A stretch of DNA of 64,000 bases from Prostheceraeus crozeri (GCA_907163375.1 CAJQUW010009006.1:1-64000), one strand, 5' to 3'; positions 33,119 through 42,151 are shown, numbered from the stretch's first letter. The notes: generated by a model not told the origin, from the sequence alone. A program made the numbers and translations.

Positions 33119-33575
33119 TCAAATCATGATAGAACTTACAAATCATTTTTTCATTAGAGGATGGATTACATGAAAAGTTTTGAATAACAGATACAAATCG
33201 AGATACATGTAAACGTTTTAAGATGAAGTACAGTACAAAAGCACCACACGTTGATGAAAGTGGATGTTGTAGTATGCGTTCATTTCGCTGATATTGACGC
33301 GTATGTTTTCTCAACCACTGCTGTGTTGGTATATTTGGAGGTTGAGCAAGAGAGTCAAATAGTTCACCACGTCGGTCTTCTCCAATAAAGATCGCTTTCC
33401 AATGCTCACCGCGTAAATTCTGCGAATGAGTGCTTAGCACAATAAAGATGGGATAGTGATTTACTGCAGGTGGTAAGGTATCGAGTGAATAGACATTATC
33501 GAAAGCTTTCAACGTCGTTTCGTCTGCATTACGCTGCACTTTAGTTTTAATATCGTCAGCAGTCAACCAACTCAT
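33114..33575 (-). CDS. Adenain-like cysteine protease
   Basis: A 153-residue open frame. The catalytic set of the adenovirus protease family is visible in order: His58 (GEHWKAIF), an acidic residue in GELFDS (71/74), Gln103 seven residues before Cys110 (SSTCGAFVLYF). In adenoviruses this enzyme cuts capsid and core precursors at (M/I/L/N/Q)-x-G-G type sites; two other Polinton proteins here carry such sites (34853-35308 and 37954-38319). Its ATG overlaps the capsid gene stop (TAATG). Confidence 0.9.
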   Translation of the reverse strand: MSWLTADDIKTKVQRNADETTLKAFDNVYSLDTLPPAVNHYPIFIVLSTHSQNLRGEHWKAIFIGEDRRGELFDSLAQPPNIPTQQWLRKHTRQYQRNERILQHPLSSTCGAFVLYFILKRLHVSRFVSVIQNFSCNPSSNEKMICKFYHDLK

Positions 33576-34850
33576 TAACGATTATACTGAAGAATCACGT
33601 CACGATACTTTGTAATTTCAATATTTGAATCGAAGACTGCATAAATTAATACATTGATCGTCTCAGGTAGTGTTCTTTTGAACGTCAAATCCAAACGAAT
33701 ATTATGAGGCACGTTCGCTTGACGATAGGGTGCACTAATATCGCTGTCAGCAGTCAAATCAAATGCATAAATAGTATATCCACTCTTAAACTCTTTCATA
33801 GTCAGTCCGTTGGTGTCATCCGTATTGTAAAAGCCAAAGACATCCATAAAATCAACATAACTGCGCATAAATTGATCCGAAGCAAAATCTGGTTTGTAGG
33901 GTGGACCAGGATGACTCACACCATTTACACGTAAAGCAATTTCACTTAACTGATTGTGTTTAAAATTGAAAGGATTCTTCTTTATATTACCATTAAATGC
34001 ATCATTTTCAACCATTGCCACCATGAGGAGCTTCGGTGCTTCCGATGCAAAGAGGCCATCTTTCATGAAACTCTTTTGATCTTTCGGAATTGTAAAGGTG
34101 AGAAGCTTTGTATGCTGAACGGGGTAAATGGCATTTTGGCGGTTAAGACCTTCAGCATGCCCTCTAATGACACTTGGATTCGGTACTACTCGACGAATGT
34201 AAAGTGCAATATCTTCCACATGAATTCTAAAATTGTCAACTTTAGCAAATGCATTCAGCGCAAATTCAGGCTTATTCAATGTCAGCTTGAGTCGCATGCT
34301 GGTATTACAGAGTAAAAACTTTTGACTGTCTAAAGAAGTCTAAATTCAGCGGACCATATAGCTGACATACTTTACTATCTTTAATCATAGCAGATCGCTT
34401 TACAAAGCCACTGTTTGTTTCAACATCAAATTTTCCTGCTTCATCTCTGTACCATCCCATGGCTTCCATGACTTTTTGTGCTGCTGGATGAAACTGTGAT
34501 ACATGATTGAAATATGATTTATAGGGATAATCGCTTTGACCACCTTCCACCTGATGCTCTCCAATCGTTAGAGAAACATCGCGAAGTAATGTAGTCAATG
34601 GTAAATTGTTCAGTCCAACTTTATGTGCATCGTCAATAGCAGTTCCATCTGCTTGCTGAATTCTAAACCTCAAATCAACCATCGCATAACTCAAATCTAT
34701 GTAGTCATCACTACCACCAGGAATAACAAATTCAATGGAGCCAGCATTCTCAGCTGTTCGAGGATGATAATCTACAATACTTGAACTAAGAATATCTGTC
34801 TGTATGGCATGTTGATCAAACAAACAAAACCCGGAAGTTTTACACTCCAT
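33575..34850 (-). pseudogene. Major capsid protein, double jelly-roll (broken)
   Basis: The N-terminal part contains SIEFVIPGGSDDYIDLSYAM and LRDVSLTIGEHQVEG; the later part contains NPFNFKHNQLSEIALRVNG, SGYTIYAFDLTAD and NVLIYAVFDSNIEI. These runs are typical of Polinton/adintovirus hexon-like capsid proteins (PGGSDxYIDL; FNGxxxxNPFNFKH; GYxxFAFDLTxD; TxNVxVYAxF). It would build the trimeric hexon of the capsid. The region is interrupted, about one break. It lies between the core-like gene and the protease, the usual Polinton order. Confidence 0.85.
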
Positions 34851-34852
34851 AA

Positions 34853-35308
34853 TTAGAAGTTATGGCAGCGTCGTCGTTTAGCGCCTGATGAATGATTAGA
34901 GCCTCTGCGACGTTTGCGTGAATGCCTTTTGACTGAAGATCGCACCTTACCAGCTCCGCGATGTTTCCTCCTTCCTTTTTTCATTCGTTTAGGTGATTTC
35001 TTTCCTTGAGTAACACCAGCAAAGGTCTGCTTCAATGTTTTTAAACCGCGTTCCTTCCCACGATTCAACAAACTGCTCTTAAGACTTCTACCTCTGGAAA
35101 GATCACTAGCAACATCACCAGCAAAGCCAACGGCATTACTTAAAACATTTCGTTTTAAAGATCTTCCGACATTGGATATGAGAGGTGCTACAACAGATTT
35201 CAGTGCACCAAGTATGCTACCTCCACGTTGGCGGCGAGCGCCGATGTAAATTTGTCCTCCACCACTTACATAGGAGGGTCGTGAATAAAGTGAGGCAGTT
35301 GGATTCAT
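34853..35308 (-). CDS. Basic core/minor capsid-like protein (151 aa)
   Basis: Starts MNPTASLYSRPSYVSGGG. An N-terminal RQRGGS site (Q-x-G-G) is followed by a hydrophobic amphipathic stretch (ILGALKSVVAPLIS), then a very basic C-terminus (GRRKHRGAGK, RHSRKRRRGS). The plan is like adenovirus protein VI or X precursors: a protease site, a membrane-active helix and a DNA-binding tail. The homology is by pattern only. It ends 2 nt before the capsid ATG. Confidence 0.65.
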   Translation of the reverse strand: MNPTASLYSRPSYVSGGGQIYIGARRQRGGSILGALKSVVAPLISNVGRSLKRNVLSNAVGFAGDVASDLSRGRSLKSSLLNRGKERGLKTLKQTFAGVTQGKKSPKRMKKGRRKHRGAGKVRSSVKRHSRKRRRGSNHSSGAKRRRCHNF

Positions 35309-35349
35309 AGCTCAAACCCTAAACATTGTTAGTTACAACTTTGCATGAA

Positions 35350-36568
35350 TCACTGTCGATCACTTAGATGAAAGATGTCGGCACGACGCATCCAAGAGTT
35401 CATACTTGAAGGATAACCAGTCCATTTAACAAGACGCCATTCTTCACCTTGCCGTTTTTTACATCGAATGATTTTCTCTACCAAATATGTTTCACTTTCA
35501 GTGACTACCTCAATCTCATCGCGGTAAAAGCTACCCTCAATTTCTTCATTATCGTAATCTTTCAACTTGTAGGTGGTCGGAGAGTCTTTTTGATTAATCC
35601 TTGATACTGTAAATACCTCCTCTGTCCAATTGGGAAGGTACCCTTTAGCAAAAACACTTCACTTTTGAGATACGAACTTTATCACCAATTTTCACATCAC
35701 TTTTCACATGAGTGCGTTTACGTTGGAATGATTCGCGCACTTTATCTACATTGTCAGCATTTACATCTACTGGTCTGAGTCCAATAGAACGATGGATAGA
35801 GTGATTGTAGGCATGGAGTGTATCTTGTAGAACCTTTGTCCAATTTTGTGTCAAGTTGGCAGTGAAATGTCGCCACAAGCGATTTTTTAATGTGCGATTA
35901 AAACGTTCAACGAGTGCAGCTTTATAAACACTCTTTATACTAAACAACTCAATGTCATGCCTCTCAAATAATCTTCTCACATGCTGATTTTCAAACTCTT
36001 TTCCTTGATCACTCTGAATTCTTTTTGGAATGCGACCTTCTCGAAAAATTGTTTGGAATGCTTTTGCTACTCCTTTCCCTTCTTTAGTTTTTAAAGGTTG
36101 AGCACACGCATAACGCGAGAAAATATCAATGACGGTTAAAATAAAATTATTGCCCGAGTTATGTTTTGAAATGGAGGCAACATCACACAAATCTGCTTGC
36201 CACTGTTCATCGATGTCATGAACAATATAATGGCGGGTGCGGTACTTCTTTTTCGCTTGTTTGTGGAGTGTATAGGTAGCCTGACCCTTTAACCATCGTT
36301 TCACTTGTGATTGTGGAAGACCACTCGCTTTTGATAATTTCTTGATAGATGCAAATCCTGCCGGATGTTTTACATCATAATAGATTGACTTCAAACGTTC
36401 AGTCGATGACGACTGACTCTTTTTTCTCCTTCTCATCTTTTTGTTTTCTTGCCTTTCTACATTTACAACAACTGCAGCATTTAGCTTTAGCGGTTTTGCG
36501 ATCGTGGTCACATTGCTTAGGGGTTTCATTGTGAGAGCTGGCGCAGCAAGTGCAAGTGACAACGACAT
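35350..36568 (-). pseudogene. Polinton integrase with chromodomain (broken)
   Basis: Catalytic core of the retroviral integrase type: WQADLCD, SDQGKEF and VERFNRTLK supply the acidic triad in the right order, ahead of HAYNHSIHRSIGLRP. A C-terminal chromodomain lies at about 35365-35480 (YLVEKIIRCKKRQG, VKWTGYPSSMNSWMRRADI), as in Polinton integrases; it may steer insertion to marked chromatin. The gene is interrupted, about one break. The start is uncertain, since MRRRKKSQ further in is also plausible. Confidence 0.9.
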
Positions 36569-36614
36569 TCACCTCTGGCGGCTCATTACATGGCAAGCAA
36601 CACTTCTGCTTCAT
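36399..36614 (-). CDS. Small cysteine-rich protein overlapping integrase
   Basis: A 71-residue frame starting MKQKCCLPCNEPP, with about a dozen cysteines in CC, CxC and CxxC pairs and a lysine/glutamate-rich tail. It overlaps the 5' part of the integrase frame in another phase. Such cysteine density is unlikely by chance, but no homologue is recognised; it could bind zinc. Confidence 0.4.
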   Translation of the reverse strand: MKQKCCLPCNEPPEVNVVVTCTCCASSHNETPKQCDHDRKTAKAKCCSCCKCRKARKQKDEKEKKESVVID

Positions 36615-36615
36615 A

Positions 36616-37308
36616 TTAATAGTCTGAGAACATGTATTTCCTGGGAGGAGCTGTTTTACGTTTTCCTTTTACTAGTTTTAGTGGTGATGTAGATCTACGT
36701 CGAGTTCTTCCTCTTGTTTGCTTAGTGAGTGTGGGAGGGGATGTAGCAGGTGACGTCTTAAACCAATTTGTTGGCATTTTCATCGTCTGAAGCATTGGAG
36801 CAGTAGCCACTGTTGAATCAAGTTCTTTCAATGTCTCATTATTCAAAGCAAATTTTGGCACATTATGCTTTTTCAATAGTTTAATAAAGTATGACCAACC
36901 AGGTGGAACATAGCCCTGACGGCGCTTTCTACGTGTCGCATACTGAATCAAGTCTTTATAACGTGAAGCATCAATCACTTTATTTTCATCTGTAATGATT
37001 TCTCCTCTATCATTTACATTGAGATGGGGTTCAATACTGTTGAAAAAAGATATGGCATGTGCGCGAGATGCTAAAGGTGTAGCAGTCTATACAGAGTCAC
37101 GCATCTTATTCTTCAAGTTTTTCAATTGCTCAACAGTTTCCGATTGTAATAATACAGCACGATGTGGATCTTTGATGTGAACATTTTGCTGATAATCTAT
37201 TTCTTTCCTATACATTTGATTTGCAAGAGGTTGCTTTACTTGCTGCATGGCAGTCAATTGTACATATTCATCCTGAGGAATAACAATCATGCGAGAATAA
37301 GAACTCAT
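36616..37308 (-). pseudogene. Polinton minor gene with basic tail (broken)
   Basis: The start at 37308 overlaps the ATPase stop in ATGA. The N-terminal stretch (MIVIPQDEYVQLTAMQQ) and a later stretch with YKDLIQYATRRKRRQ, PPGWSYFIKLLKKHNVP and a Ser/Thr/Pro/Arg-rich end (RGRTRRRSTSPLKL) resemble an unnamed protein found next to the ATPase in other animal Polintons. The region is interrupted, about one break. Role unknown. Confidence 0.55.
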
Positions 37309-37970
37309 AGTTTGTAGATAATCATGGGAGTTTTCAAAATATCACTTCGAAATCTAAATTCTTCCGGACACTCTTGCGTAAAGTCAATGAATAAGTAACC
37401 GTATGGTTTTTCAGTAGCTGCTTGAAAAATTTCAATTAAGGCTTTTGATCCTCTGGGTGCAACTTGTCGCGCTAAAATTTCAAATTCACTTTTATCTCGC
37501 GGATTCTTGAAAATAGCATAATAGTGTGTATTCAGGTTTCGTGTACGAGCTTCTTTTCCATCAGGAAACCAATTTTGTGTGATATAGATGATAAAGCACC
37601 TTTTATGATGTGCTGCACGAGTGAACATATCTGTAACATCTTTTGAATTCTTACTTTCTTTTAATAAATCATCCAATACAACAACATCATTAGACTGAAG
37701 TTTATCCACTGGAATAATTCCTTCATGTCGAATAAAGTTGCGACTTTGCAATTCCTGAAACAGCGACGGTTGATAAATACCATAACACCAAATCACTCGA
37801 TTGATAGGTTCCTTAAACAACTCCCTTCTTTTATCCAATAAATTCAGCGTGAAAACAGTTTTACCTGCATGAGATGGACCTGATACAGTCAGAACTTTAT
37901 CACATTGAAGTCTGAAATCCGTTATAATACTTTGAGATTCAACATTTGCATAATTAACGCTTAGAGCCAA
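37305..37970 (-). CDS. FtsK/HerA-type packaging ATPase
   Basis: About 220 residues. The Walker A loop is GPSHAGKT (31-38), Walker B is VVVLDD (about 96-101), and FIIYITQNWF follows where the family's polar Q/N sensor sits. This is the A32-like ATPase thought to pump DNA into Polinton capsids. It overlaps the small basic gene upstream by 17 nt and the next gene by 4 nt. The exact start codon is uncertain. Confidence 0.9.
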   Translation of the reverse strand: MALSVNYANVESQSIITDFRLQCDKVLTVSGPSHAGKTVFTLNLLDKRRELFKEPINRVIWCYGIYQPSLFQELQSRNFIRHEGIIPVDKLQSNDVVVLDDLLKESKNSKDVTDMFTRAAHHKRCFIIYITQNWFPDGKEARTRNLNTHYYAIFKNPRDKSEFEILARQVAPRGSKALIEIFQAATEKPYGYLFIDFTQECPEEFRFRSDILKTPMIIYKL

Positions 37971-38319
37971 AGATATTACCCAATAGGTTGCCCACGACAG
38001 GAGCTAACATTGGAAGTATTGCTGAAAGGAAACCGCCCTTTTGTGTTAGAGTTTTCCTCTTTCTTTGAAGGGTGACTTTAGGATTGGAGATGAAACGCAA
38101 TTTTGTGGCATATCGCTTAAGTAACTTTCGTTGTTTTGGCGCTAATTTCTTCGTCCTCAACTTTCTGACATGAGAAATAATTTCACGAATGAATTTATCG
38201 TTGGCATGTCGTATAGCATTGTATCGCTGATTTGCTTTCATTCGTCGGAGAGCTTGAATGGCTGAAGAAAACTTTGAAGACTTTTGACTTTTACGTTTCG
38301 CCATTTTACGTTTCGCCAT
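37954..38319 (-). CDS. Small basic core-like protein (121 aa)
   Basis: Starts MAKRKMAKRKSQ and is lysine/arginine-rich through residue ~95. Then comes a protease-type site (TQKGGF, Q-x-G-G) and a hydrophobic C-terminal helix (LSAILPMLAPVVGNLLGNIFG). It is a mirror image of the protein at 34853-35308 (basic part first, helix last). Probably a DNA-condensing or membrane-active minor virion protein, by analogy with adenovirus core peptides. Confidence 0.65.
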   Translation of the reverse strand: MAKRKMAKRKSQKSSKFSSAIQALRRMKANQRYNAIRHANDKFIREIISHVRKLRTKKLAPKQRKLLKRYATKLRFISNPKVTLQRKRKTLTQKGGFLSAILPMLAPVVGNLLGNIFGSKR

Positions 38320-38369
38320 TTTCCGTGTTAGTCTTTGCTAAACCTATCTTTACCACATTTGCATAGGTA

Positions 38370-38693
38370 CTAACTATTGCGACATAAGTGACACTCGAAA
38401 TGAGCAATATCACAGTGGTTACATTTGCAAAGTTGAATGCAATTACGTATGAAACAGCGTTGACAAAAAGCGTGCTTACATCTCTTGAAGATGCGCTTTT
38501 CATTTCCATCCTTTCGCTTACATACATCACAACACATAGTTTCACCGTTACTAATGTCTATAGCAAGTCTTTTTGAAGATATGAATTTGCTAGCCTTTTC
38601 TAAATAATAGACGCATGTACAGAAGGAATATACTTCGAGAGTGAGCAGACATAGCTCGAAAACCAGTTGTGCTACAATCAAGTACCACTGCAT
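38370..38693 (-). CDS. Membrane-anchored RING-like zinc protein
   Basis: The ATG at 38693 gives MQWYLIVAQLVFELCLLTLEVYSF, an N-terminal hydrophobic segment. The C-terminal half has CCDVCKRKDG, FKRCKHAFCQRCF, CKCNHC and CHLC, a C-x2-C ... C-x-H-x2-C-x2-C ... C-x2-C set like RING domains. A ubiquitin-ligase role is possible. It starts 2 nt after the stop of the gene upstream. Confidence 0.6.
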   Translation of the reverse strand: MQWYLIVAQLVFELCLLTLEVYSFCTCVYYLEKASKFISSKRLAIDISNGETMCCDVCKRKDGNEKRIFKRCKHAFCQRCFIRNCIQLCKCNHCDIAHFECHLCRNS

Positions 38694-38695
38694 TT

Positions 38696-39106
38696 TCAAT
38701 TTTTCTTTATGGAAAGTTGAATGTGAATATCTGAAATCGCTTCAATCACTAGACTGCTACCATGATGGTTAAATGCGTTAAGACGTTCAGCAATTTTTAT
38801 CATATGTCTTTTAAAAAATTCTTCGGGGTGATCTACCACTTCCATTGAATAAGAAGCAAAATGGAAAGAGCGACTTTCCACCTCTTCCTTTCCAAAATGA
38901 CTAAACTTAATTTTCGCAACTAATCGCGCAATGATAATGCTATCAGAGAATGTATTCATTAACTCTAGAAATAGAGTGCTAGCATCATCGACCACTGCTT
39001 CGATGTCGCTCTCATCTTTATGAAAATTTATCACATAATCTTGAACAGCTCCTTTTAAACTTTGCCTATGAAAATGTAATGTTCCGCAGTCGTTTGAGAA
39101 AGACAT
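38696..39106 (-). CDS. Polinton protein of unknown function (136 aa)
   Basis: Starts MSFSNDCGTLHFH. No domain recognised. The middle and end (FHFASYSMEVVDHPEEFFKRHM, split by IKIAERLNAFNHHGSSLVI) recall a short conserved region seen near the N-terminus of polymerase-linked proteins in other Polintons, but this is from memory of pattern only. Confidence 0.5.
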   Translation of the reverse strand: MSFSNDCGTLHFHRQSLKGAVQDYVINFHKDESDIEAVVDDASTLFLELMNTFSDSIIIARLVAKIKFSHFGKEEVESRSFHFASYSMEVVDHPEEFFKRHMIKIAERLNAFNHHGSSLVIEAISDIHIQLSIKKN

Positions 39107-39190
39107 GATCGCCCTTTATCTAACCCATCCATTGCATGAAAACAACTCTTCTCATAGTAACATTTATTGAATAATAGTAACAAGCATGCA

Positions 39191-39721
39191 TTATAAATCA
39201 ATGGTTTGAAAGAGATAAAATAGATACAGCTGGTAACTATCATACAGCGAGCAATGATAACCATACAGGACTTTGGCAGTGCTGAGGTAAGGAGGAAAGA
39301 AGCATTGGTTATGAACGTAGCTACTACAACGAACAGACAAAATAGGAACAGACAAATCCTTAAAACGTTTCGTGACTTCATGATAATGTTGATTCACTCT
39401 ACTATCCCAAGGTGGGAGCAAAATATCATCAATGATTAGATTGGGAAATACTTTCCTCTCCTTACCAGGATTATTACAAAAGATGCGTATAACATTGAAA
39501 GCAGCTAACCATCGTTTAAAATCAATAAGAAGAGCACTCTCACAAGAAAAGCCATAGTCTTGCAAATATTTCAGATTAAGTCCATGAATGTGTTTTCTCG
39601 CCCATTGATCAACATTGGGATTGCAGTTGGCATGTTGATGATAGACACTGACAATCTGATATGTCCAATTGTTCATAGCAATAGCACTGAGCTCCTGTAC
39701 AGGTTCACCCTCACAATCCAT
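39191..39721 (-). CDS. Possible DEDD-type exonuclease fragment (176 aa)
   Basis: Starts MDCEGEPVQELSAIAM, a D-x-E at the very start like exonuclease motif I. HIHGLNLKYLQ and LLIDFKRWL follow at the spacing seen in DnaQ-like enzymes (an HGI/HGL near motif II). The C-terminal third is not recognisable. The call is tentative; a third acidic motif is not clear. Confidence 0.4.
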   Translation of the reverse strand: MDCEGEPVQELSAIAMNNWTYQIVSVYHQHANCNPNVDQWARKHIHGLNLKYLQDYGFSCESALLIDFKRWLAAFNVIRIFCNNPGKERKVFPNLIIDDILLPPWDSRVNQHYHEVTKRFKDLSVPILSVRCSSYVHNQCFFPPYLSTAKVLYGYHCSLYDSYQLYLFYLFQTIDL

Positions 39722-39770
39722 AAAAATGATAGAAGCCTAAAACGGAAATTTACACATCTAAGGAAACGTT

Positions 39771-39974
39771 CTATAACATATTACAAAATGAAGAATTAAA
39801 TCGATGCTTTTCACGACAAAATACACAAATGATATGATGGCAACGAAGAAGTAAAATGTATCTAATAAGACCACGTCTACGACACTCAAAGCACATAAGC
39901 AAATTGTCATAGGGTAGAGTTAGGAAAGGACTAGTAATTCTCCTTCTTTGATTTGCGTTTTGATGCAGCATTCT
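39771..39974 (-). CDS. Small RING-like protein (67 aa)
   Basis: From the ATG at 39974: MLHQNANQRRR, then LLMCFECRRRG, LLRCHHIICVFC and SSFC, a short C-x2-C ... C-x-H-x3-C-x2-C set. It overlaps the 3' end of the upstream gene in another phase. Second RING-like product of the element. Confidence 0.45.
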   Translation of the reverse strand, partial: RMLHQNANQRRRITSPFLTLPYDNLLMCFECRRRGLIRYILLLRCHHIICVFCREKHRFNSSFCNML

Positions 39975-40635
39975 TCTCCGACTTGGGCTTCGTACCACTG
40001 CTGTTAAGGATTTGATCAATTATGTCGTCCACGTTGGGTGGTTTTGGAATATATAGGATGGATTCCATATGCATGGAGAGAGAGGCTATCTTATTATCCT
40101 TGTGACGACCATAATTTAGCCCATTCACTTTGAAAAGGATATCCCAAGTACCTTCTCCGAGCTCGTCGCATGTGATGGGTGTTGAATGATCTCCCTCCTT
40201 CTTATAGTAAGTGCACCAATGTGATACCGGTAGGCAAATTTGATTACCATCCCAAATCTTTCTATAGGGAGTATCCTTGTCATCTCTCGCCTTCCACTCT
40301 TGAGCAAGAGGAGTGGGAATGTCCATATTTAATGTCACGTACTCCTCAATAATATCAAGTTGGTGGCGAATGTACGGACTCACGGGGATCAGTATGTAGT
40401 CCCCATACTGATTGTGCATTATCTTGACATCCGTGGAAGGGAGCATTCCCGTTTGGAGTACTACGCTATGATCGTCATAACGCAAGACTTGTTTAAATTT
40501 ACGCTGTAGCGGTGTAGGATTATGTACCTTGGTTGTTTCTTCCACTGGCCTCAGTTGTAGATGATCTGATCGTAGCGAACCTTGTAACGTTTGACCGCCA
40601 TTTTGTCCTACTAGTGCAGCAGATGGAGTAGATGC
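39931..40635 (-). CDS. Outermost right-end gene, possible ssDNA-binding protein
   Basis: The frame is open from an acceptor-like ttcag (before 40635) to 39931. An ATG at 40705-40703 is directly followed by gtaagt, so the start codon may sit alone in a first exon. The body has VRYDD-like polar stretches, YILIPVSPYIRH and GTWDILFKVNGLNYGRHK, which looks like an OB-fold strand set, and a lysine/serine-rich tail (SEKNAASKRKSKKENY). Role as single-strand binding protein is a guess. Promoter: TATA and two CCAAT boxes at 40807-40853. Confidence 0.55.
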   Translation of the reverse strand, partial: ASTPSAALVGQNGGQTLQGSLRSDHLQLRPVEETTKVHNPTPLQRKFKQVLRYDDHSVVLQTGMLPSTDVKIMHNQYGDYILIPVSPYIRHQLDIIEEYVTLNMDIPTPLAQEWKARDDKDTPYRKIWDGNQICLPVSHWCTYYKKEGDHSTPITCDELGEGTWDILFKVNGLNYGRHKDNKIASLSMHMESILYIPKPPNVDDIIDQILNSSGTKPKSEKNAASKRKSKKENY

Positions 40636-40806
40636 CTGAAAATGAAAAAGATTGTATTAAGTTTACGTTCAAGGGAGGAGAGGGAGGAAAGTAGCGACTT
40701 ACCATTTTAGTTGGATAATAGAATAGGGAACTAGAGAGAGAGAAAATGTGCGTCCGTCACTCGTGTGATTCAACGATGGAATGATTCTCACTGTGGAAGG
40801 CTCGCT

Positions 40807-40853
40807 ATTTATATAGAAATGCTTGATTCTCATTGGATGATGATCCTCATTGG
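40807..40853 (-). promoter_or_regulatory. Right-end promoter: two CCAAT boxes and TATA
   Basis: On the minus strand, CCAAT at 40853-40849 and 40836-40832, then TATATAAAT at about 40816-40808, ~100 bp before the ATG at 40705. It mirrors the divergent promoter at 24498-24546. Confidence 0.6.
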
Positions 40854-40859
40854 ACAATA

Positions 40860-41454
40860 ACATCAAGCTGATTCCAAATCTGGCCTCCGTTTACCAATCC
40901 GAGCCTTCATTCGCCCGCTGGAGCTGTTTCTTGTGAAATTCTAACTCTGTCGTTTTTCGTCAATCTCCCAAAATCTTAAATGGCGTCTCACATCTAAACG
41001 AAGACAGATATGAACAAGCCGATTCTTTCAGTGAATTTGTCTCACTCTTAGCTTTCAAACGAGCTATTGCACGACTTTCTACGATCTCTAGAACCAAAGT
41101 TGGAAGATCGGTGCCGGGGGGGGGGACGTCAGCGAAATTTTTTCTCTCCGATTGCTTTCAAATTCACCATACAGATGCAGAATTTCACGCTGAATCCGAA
41201 TCTGGCCTCCGTTTTCCCATCCGATGCCTCGTTTTGGCGCTACAGCCCAAAACGTCCTAAATTCTAACTCTGTCGTTTTTCGACAGTCTCCCAAAATCTT
41301 AAATGGCGCCTCACATCTAAACGAAGACAGATATGAACAAGCCGTTTCTTTCAGTGAATTTGTCTCACTCTTAGCTTTCAAACGAGCTATTGCACGACAA
41401 AATCCGTCCACTGGAAGGCAAGATCGAAGCTAGCTCTCCCGGGGGGTGGGGGTC
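40860..41454. repeat. Extra repeat array inside the right end
   Basis: Units with ctttcaaacgagctattgc, cacatctaaacgaagacag and a G-run box ggggggacgtcagcg. They are the same type as 6540-8720 in the fragment, and nothing like them lies inside the left terminal repeat, so the two ends of this Polinton are unequal. Confidence 0.75.
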
Positions 41455-42145
41455 CGTGAAATTTGATGAAACAAACTTTGGTGAAGGTCCCAGGTCGAAA
41501 TGCCACACTTTGGAAAATTTTCAAAATTTTACCCATACAAAGTCACTCTGACACTTAGGATTTTTTCAGGTGAGCTCCGACCTAAAATCTTGTAACAGCT
41601 CTAACTTTTGAACGGCTGGTCCGATTGACTCGCGGCAAAAATGGCGTCGAGCAGTTTTTCTCCTCTTTCAAACGAGTAGCTGTAAGACAAAATCCGTCCA
41701 CTAGAACCAAAGTTAGAAGATTGCTGTCGGGGGGGGGGGGGGGGGTCCGTGAAATTTGATGAAAAATGTTTTGGTGAGGGTCCCAGGTCGAAATGACACA
41801 CTTCGGAAAATTTTCAAAATTTTACCCATACAAAGCCACTCTGACACTTAGGATTTTTTCAGGTGAGCTACAACAGTCCACCCTCCCAACCTGGCCGGCA
41901 CACCACGCCAACCTGGACAGCACATCACCGCGCGCTATACGACGGCCGGACAGGAGGGGGGGACGTCAGACTCGAAGCAACACGACGCCACACCACGACC
42001 GACTCGACGGACAGGAGGGGGGGGGACGTCAGACTCGAAGCAACACGGCGGCACACCACGACCGACTCGACGGACAGGAGGGGGGGGGGACGTCAGCGAC
42101 GGCGGCCATCTTGCGCGGTCCAGAAGTGGAGTTTTACTTACTACT
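41455..42145. repeat. Polinton right terminal inverted repeat
   Basis: Reverse complement of 20798-21498, with the same order of 62-bp units, 22-bp units and longer inner units. A long G-run (about 41731-41747) marks the inner unit. Confidence 0.9.
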
Positions 42146-42151
42146 TTCATG
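42146..42151. repeat. Polinton target-site duplication, right
   Basis: ttcatg, the exact copy of 20792-20797. Confidence 0.9.

Larger units (their letters stand above)
20798..42145 (+). mobile_element. Full-length Polinton/Maverick, 21,348 bp
   Basis: Terminal inverted repeats of ~0.7 kb start agtagtaagtaaaac and are flanked by ttcatg on both sides. Inside are the family's diagnostic genes: protein-primed DNA polymerase B, retroviral-type integrase with chromodomain, FtsK/HerA-type packaging ATPase, adenain-like protease and a double-jelly-roll major capsid protein. Additional genes include a TBP-like protein, two RING-like proteins and several small basic proteins. The ends are whole; some genes are open and others interrupted, with about half a dozen or more breaks in all. 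It is a fossil copy of fairly recent insertion. Confidence 0.95.
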
